7,874 nucleotides of DNA from Oscillospiraceae bacterium. Lineage in GTDB: Bacteria > Bacillota_A > Clostridia > Oscillospirales > Ruminococcaceae. Positions 4,532 through 7,874 of the stretch are shown piece after piece. Within the stretch, counting starts at the first letter, position 1; each line of letters opens with the position of its first letter. The DNA lies in assembly GCA_900766795.1 (NCBI GenBank), contig CAAFWX010000160.1, forward strand, positions 1 through 7,874, written 5' to 3'. The notes under the pieces were generated by a model, which saw only the letters and a list, made by a program, of their open reading frames with translations, was not told where the DNA came from and searched no databases. The position numbers and the translations under genes were made by a program.

Positions 4532-6103
4532 TCATTTCGGAACTTCCTGCGGTAAAAGCGGCATAACGTCCAGCGTGAAGCTGCATTTGTAGGGCTCGCC
4601 GCGCGTGTTGCGCTCTGACTTTATGTAGTCAGCTCTGCTGATGATGGTTTTCAGCAAGCGGTTCTTTTCGGTTGGTGAGGACTCGGCGTAGATTTCCATA
4701 ACGCTATTTACCCGCGGGATTATATCGGCGTAAAGGCGGCAGTTTTCTTTTGCCTGCGCTTTTTCCCGCTCACATTGCTCAAGCCGCTTAGCAAGCTTTC
4801 CGCGCTGCTTTTCCTGCGCCGAAATGCGCTCGCTGAAAACCTCGGGAGTGTAGACGCCCTGTTCCAAAAGCCGGTAAATCCTCTCCCGCTGAGTATCCAG
4901 AGCCGAAAGCTCCTGCTTCAGCTTCCGTATGCTGTCTTTTTGGGCGGAGGGAAATTCGGGCGCAGATGGTTTTACTTCAATGCAAACGCCGTCAAGCCAA
5001 AGCGACAAAGCCTCAATCAGTGCACTCTCAACCTGTTTCAGCTTTGCCGAAACGTTTCGGCAGCTTTTGTTCGGGCAGCGTAATATTTCGCTGCGATTTC
5101 TTGCGCCTGTCCCAAGCCTTGTCATCATCCTGCCGCATAAGCCGCAGAAAATCAGTCCCGAAAGAGGATTTTTAAGCTCGGTGCTGTTCTTGTTCCGTGC
5201 TGCTTTCCTAGTGCAGATAACTGTCTGCGCCTTTGCAAATTCCTCCTCGCTTATAAGCGCCGCGTGAAGCCCCTGCGCCAGAATACAGTCGGGATTCTGG
5301 CGCCTGCGCACGATTACGGTGCCGTCGATAAGGTTTTTTTCTTCCCTGCGGAACTGCCAGCGAATCTTTCCGCAGTAAACGGGATTTCTAAGGATATCTG
5401 ATACCGCAGAGCCGCTCCACGCTTTGCCGCTTCGCGTGGGGATTCCCATGCTGTCAAGCCGCCGTGCAATGGCGCTTCTGCCAAGCCCGCCAATGCACAG
5501 CGAAAAAATCAGCTTTACCGTACCGCTTTCTTCGTTTGGCTTCAGGGTGTAACCTCTGCCGCCTTCGACCTTCACCTTGTCATAACCATATGGCGGAGTG
5601 CTGCCGATGAAATGACCCTCCTTTGCCGAAGCAATGCGCCCGCGCATTATTCTTCGGGAGATAGCCTTGTATTCACGCCTTGCCATGAACAGCTCAAAAT
5701 CGACGTATTCCTCGTCGCAGTCCTGCGTGGTGTCGTATATCCGCGCGGGAGTGATGATAAGCGTTTTGGCAATGCTGAAAGTGCGGGTTATCCTTGCCTG
5801 GTCTGCGCTGTCGCCTCTTGCAAGGCGGTCTATATCCATGCAGAGTACCCCTGCCCATCGTCCTTCCTCAACGTCCGAAAGCAGCCGCAGCATTTGCGGG
5901 CGCGAGTCAATGCTGTCGCCCGAAACTATCTCCTTGTAAACTGCGCCGATTTCGAGCCGATTGCGCTCGGCGTATTCCATAAGAGCCTTTGTGTGCCGCG
6001 AAAGGGTTTCGCCCTGACCCATGGCTTCTGCGTCCTTGTCCGCCCGCGACTTTCGCAGGTAAATTGCGTATTGTATAGCGCTTTCGCCCCCTTTCCGAAA
6101 CAC
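4532..6103 (-). CDS. Large serine recombinase (site-specific integrase)
   Basis: This encodes 523 residues and catalyses integration and excision through a serine-DNA link. The resolvase-type catalytic domain is near 10-150: the nucleophile is probably S19 in IYLRKSRADK, with the SRP (67-69) and DIDRLARGD (90-98) motifs. The Recombinase domain follows near 160-300, including PPYGYDKV and ILRNPVYCGKIRW. A zinc ribbon has C320, C323, C343 and C348. A coiled coil lies near 385-465, as in large serine integrases. Size and layout are normal and no break is seen. The GTG start at 6103 has no ribosome site before it. AAAGGGGG lies inside the frame (6094-6087), 10 bases before an ATA codon at 6076. 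Relatives I recall begin at that point, so ATA may be the real start, or a lost ATG. Confidence 0.93.
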   Translation of the reverse strand: MFRKGGESAIQYAIYLRKSRADKDAEAMGQGETLSRHTKALMEYAERNRLEIGAVYKEIVSGDSIDSRPQMLRLLSDVEEGRWAGVLCMDIDRLARGDSADQARITRTFSIAKTLIITPARIYDTTQDCDEEYVDFELFMARREYKAISRRIMRGRIASAKEGHFIGSTPPYGYDKVKVEGGRGYTLKPNEESGTVKLIFSLCIGGLGRSAIARRLDSMGIPTRSGKAWSGSAVSDILRNPVYCGKIRWQFRREEKNLIDGTVIVRRRQNPDCILAQGLHAALISEEEFAKAQTVICTRKAARNKNSTELKNPLSGLIFCGLCGRMMTRLGTGARNRSEILRCPNKSCRNVSAKLKQVESALIEALSLWLDGVCIEVKPSAPEFPSAQKDSIRKLKQELSALDTQRERIYRLLEQGVYTPEVFSERISAQEKQRGKLAKRLEQCEREKAQAKENCRLYADIIPRVNSVMEIYAESSPTEKNRLLKTIISRADYIKSERNTRGEPYKCSFTLDVMPLLPQEVPK

Positions 6104-6118
6104 TGCTGAAGAATATGT

Positions 6119-6313
6119 TCAGGCATTCTCGGGGGAGTTCGGCTGCTTCTCACGAATACGCTGAAGGTCGTTTTTCAGCGCAATCTGCTGCGCAGTTTTT
6201 GTCAGATTTTCGTGGCGCAGCGCAAGCTCAGATTCGCCCGCTCCGATGTAGCTCAAATCATGAAACTTCACCTGTGCGCCGCAGCTTGCGGAATAAGCCA
6301 TAATCAAACTCAT
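6119..6313 (-). CDS. Small hypothetical protein upstream of the recombinase
   Basis: This encodes 64 residues from ATG 6313, preceded by GAGGTGAGG; the GTG at 6322 would place that site inside the gene. The N-terminal third contains MAYSASCGAQVKFHDLSYIG; the rest is a charged helix (about 31-58, ELALRHENLTKTAQQIALKN). It is not membrane bound and has no HTH that I recognise. It ends 15 bases before the recombinase start and should be co-transcribed with it. A partner of the recombinase, for example a directionality factor, is possible from position only. It could also be an unrelated small element gene. Confidence 0.6.
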   Translation of the reverse strand: MSLIMAYSASCGAQVKFHDLSYIGAGESELALRHENLTKTAQQIALKNDLQRIREKQPNSPENA

Positions 6314-6572
6314 ATTCCTCACCTCATGAAAAGTATATGGCGGCAGGTTTGTACGTTTTCTTCATGTTTATATACCGGCATTTGAGATTTCGTAATTTGA
6401 TAATTCTTGAGGCAGGGGATACGCTTTGCTTCTGCAAAAATAGAATATGACACATGTTCCAAGTAGTTTTGACCTGATAGAACGAGCATAGAAAACCTAT
6501 CAAATTGCTTCTAAAATATGCACAAATTATGATGAATTATTTGTAGAAATGCTCAAAAAATTACACATGATG
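6314..6572. other. AT-rich region without genes, probable element-host junction
   Basis: No open frame worth calling is found on either strand. The promoter of the recombinase operon should be here: TATACT on the minus strand at 6337-6332 is a candidate -10, but the -35 is weak. Because the recombinase lies to the left and a chromosomal-looking chemoreceptor with an intact promoter to the right, an attachment site is most likely in this stretch. It cannot be pinned down without the other end of the element. Confidence 0.4.
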
Positions 6573-6601
6573 TTGACCTGCCAATTATTTAGTGATATAA
6601 T
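6573..6601 (+). promoter_or_regulatory. Sigma-A type promoter of the chemoreceptor gene
   Basis: TTGACC (6573-6578) and a perfect TATAAT (6596-6601) have a 17-base spacer. The leader to the start codon is about 67 bases. No sigma-28 type motility promoter was noticed. Confidence 0.85.
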
Positions 6602-6674
6602 GAGTTAAACAGGTGGCTTGTGTTGGTTATTATCGACAAAACCTGCGTATTCATAATAATAAAGGAGAAAAGAT

Positions 6675-7874
6675 ATGTCGTTTCTGTCAAAACTGCCTAT
6701 CAAAAAACACATTATTGTAGTAATACTAATACTGGTGCTGCTTCCGCTGTTGATTTGCGGTAACGTTGCCATGGTGCTGAATTACAGCACCTCAATAAAC
6801 TCAACGCAAACAGATATGCAAGCAATGGTGAATCTGTGCGCCGAGCGGATTTGCTGGGAACTGCAAACATTCTCTGCTATTGCGAGAGAAGCCGGCTGCA
6901 ATACGGCACTTTGCGACCCTGATGTGTCTAACGACGAAAAGGAGGCAATCCTTGATGTCAGAGTGAGGGAGAACAACTTCCAGCGCGGCGACATAATCGG
7001 TGCTGATGGAAAATGTATCTTCGATGGTGAGAGCTTCAATGATGAACCCTGCTATATTGAGGCTATGAAAGGAAATATGTACATTTCCGAGCCGATGGTG
7101 GACCCCGAAACAGGAAAGCTTACCTCGTATGTTTCAGCTCCTCTGTGGGAGAACGGCGTTGAGGATTCCACGCCCATCGGCTGTGTGTACTTTGTCCCCG
7201 ATGAGGAGTTCCTCAACGATATAATGCGCGAAATCAACTTCAGCGACACCAGCGCCGCTTACATAGTTGACAAGAACGGCAACACAATCGCTGACGTGAG
7301 CACCGAGCTTGTAAAGAACGGCGAGAATATTGAGGCGCTTGCTCTTGAGAACAGCGGCTATGCTGAGCTTGCCGAAACTCATGCTAAGATGAGAAACGGC
7401 GAAACCGGCTTCTATGATTACTACGAGAACGGCACGAGAATGTTCATGAGCTATGCGCCCATTCCCGGCACCGACGGCTGGTCGCTTGGAATATATGCAA
7501 ATGCAAATGACTTCCTTGGCGATACAATGCTCACAATCATCATTACGGTTATTCTTATCGCAGTTGCGGCGGCAATCTCGGTTGTCAGCGCAAACATAAT
7601 CGGAAATCACATCGGCAATCCCATCAAGCAGTGCGCCGACCGACTTGTTAAACTCGCGCACGGCGACCTTACAAGCCCTGTTCCCGAGGTAAAGTCCAAG
7701 GACGAAACAGGTTTGCTTGCAGATACAACACAGACTCTTGTCAATGACTTCAACCGAATCATCAGCGACATGGACAATATCCTTGTCAATATCTCGAACG
7801 GAAACTTCGATGTCAGAAGCGAGAACGCCGAGGAGATATACGCAGGCGACTTCAGCAGTCTGCATGATTCCGTG
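6675..7874 (+). CDS. Methyl-accepting chemotaxis protein, N-terminal part (Cache sensor, HAMP), truncated by window end
   Basis: The frame is open for 400 codons to the window edge. ATG 6675 lies 7 bases after AAAGGAG (6661-6667). Transmembrane helix 1 spans about residues 12-35 and the extracellular sensor about 38-280. The sensor is double-Cache-like, with EPMVDPETGKLTSYVSAPLW near 139-158 and a second lobe from AAYIVDKNGNTIA to YAPIPGTDGWSLGIYAN. Helix 2 is about 284-306. A HAMP domain begins at NHIGNPIKQC and includes LAHGDLTSPVPEV; a second HAMP-like unit seems to begin at ILVNISNGNFDV. The signalling domain would lie beyond the window. Such receptors sense small extracellular ligands and control CheA. 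The ligand is unknown. It is probably host, not phage. Confidence 0.9.
   Translation, partial: MSFLSKLPIKKHIIVVILILVLLPLLICGNVAMVLNYSTSINSTQTDMQAMVNLCAERICWELQTFSAIAREAGCNTALCDPDVSNDEKEAILDVRVRENNFQRGDIIGADGKCIFDGESFNDEPCYIEAMKGNMYISEPMVDPETGKLTSYVSAPLWENGVEDSTPIGCVYFVPDEEFLNDIMREINFSDTSAAYIVDKNGNTIADVSTELVKNGENIEALALENSGYAELAETHAKMRNGETGFYDYYENGTRMFMSYAPIPGTDGWSLGIYANANDFLGDTMLTIIITVILIAVAAAISVVSANIIGNHIGNPIKQCADRLVKLAHGDLTSPVPEVKSKDETGLLADTTQTLVNDFNRIISDMDNILVNISNGNFDVRSENAEEIYAGDFSSLHDSV

Noticed and set aside
5612..6109. 165-codon + strand open frame antisense to the recombinase
   Set aside because: The opposite strand encodes the conserved catalytic domain of the serine recombinase, so this is a codon-bias shadow.
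6466..6580. TTTTGACCTGATAG (6466-) and TGTTGACCTGCC (6571-) as a regulatory direct repeat
   Set aside because: Only TTGACCTG is shared, and one copy is explained as the -35 box of the chemoreceptor promoter; chance is sufficient.
7134..7865. 243-codon minus-strand open frame in the right end
   Set aside because: The + strand is open for 400 codons and encodes clear Cache and HAMP features with a promoter and ribosome site; the minus frame is a shadow.

Overview
The window looks like the right-hand end of a temperate phage (or a phage-derived element) inserted in the chromosome of a Gram-positive anaerobe, probably a clostridial gut bacterium. The organism call is an inference. It rests on strong AGGAGG-type ribosome sites, a SPOR-domain amidase, a large serine recombinase and a Cache/HAMP chemoreceptor of clostridial style. 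No rRNA, tRNA or CRISPR array was seen.

The central feature is a nearly complete diversity-generating retroelement (DGR) at 1-2056. In order it holds: the last 50 codons of a target protein with its variable repeat (VR, 17-132); a perfect 8-bp hairpin with a GACA loop just after the target stop (167-186); a terminator; a promoter; the accessory gene avd (314-661); the template repeat (TR, 676-791); a structured spacer; and a DGR-type reverse transcriptase (944-2056). Without gaps, 13 of 20 TR adenines differ in VR, against 9 of 96 other positions. This is the signature of adenine-specific mutagenic retrohoming. Seven of the 9 non-adenine differences are silent third-position changes. The other two fall in a single codon, so this TR and VR are not a fresh donor-recipient pair.

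A lysis cassette on the + strand follows (2121-3514): a small membrane-anchored phage protein, a holin-like protein and a zinc amidase with two C-terminal SPOR-like repeats, ending at a strong terminator. The minus strand then carries two Cro/CI-like (XRE) regulators (3571-3897 and 4043-4300), each with its own promoter. The first promoter has paired operator-like palindromes. Beyond them lies a serine recombinase/integrase (4532-6103) preceded by a 64-residue unrecognised small protein.

About 260 bases without genes separate this block from a clear sigma-A type promoter (6573-6601) driving a methyl-accepting chemotaxis receptor (6675 to the window end, incomplete). That gene is most likely host DNA, so the element-host junction probably lies within 6314-6572.

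Working model: the element is maintained by the regulators and recombinase and lyses the cell with holin plus amidase. It diversifies the C-type-lectin-like tip of a surface-binding protein, probably a tail or receptor-binding protein, through Avd, the TR RNA and the reverse transcriptase.
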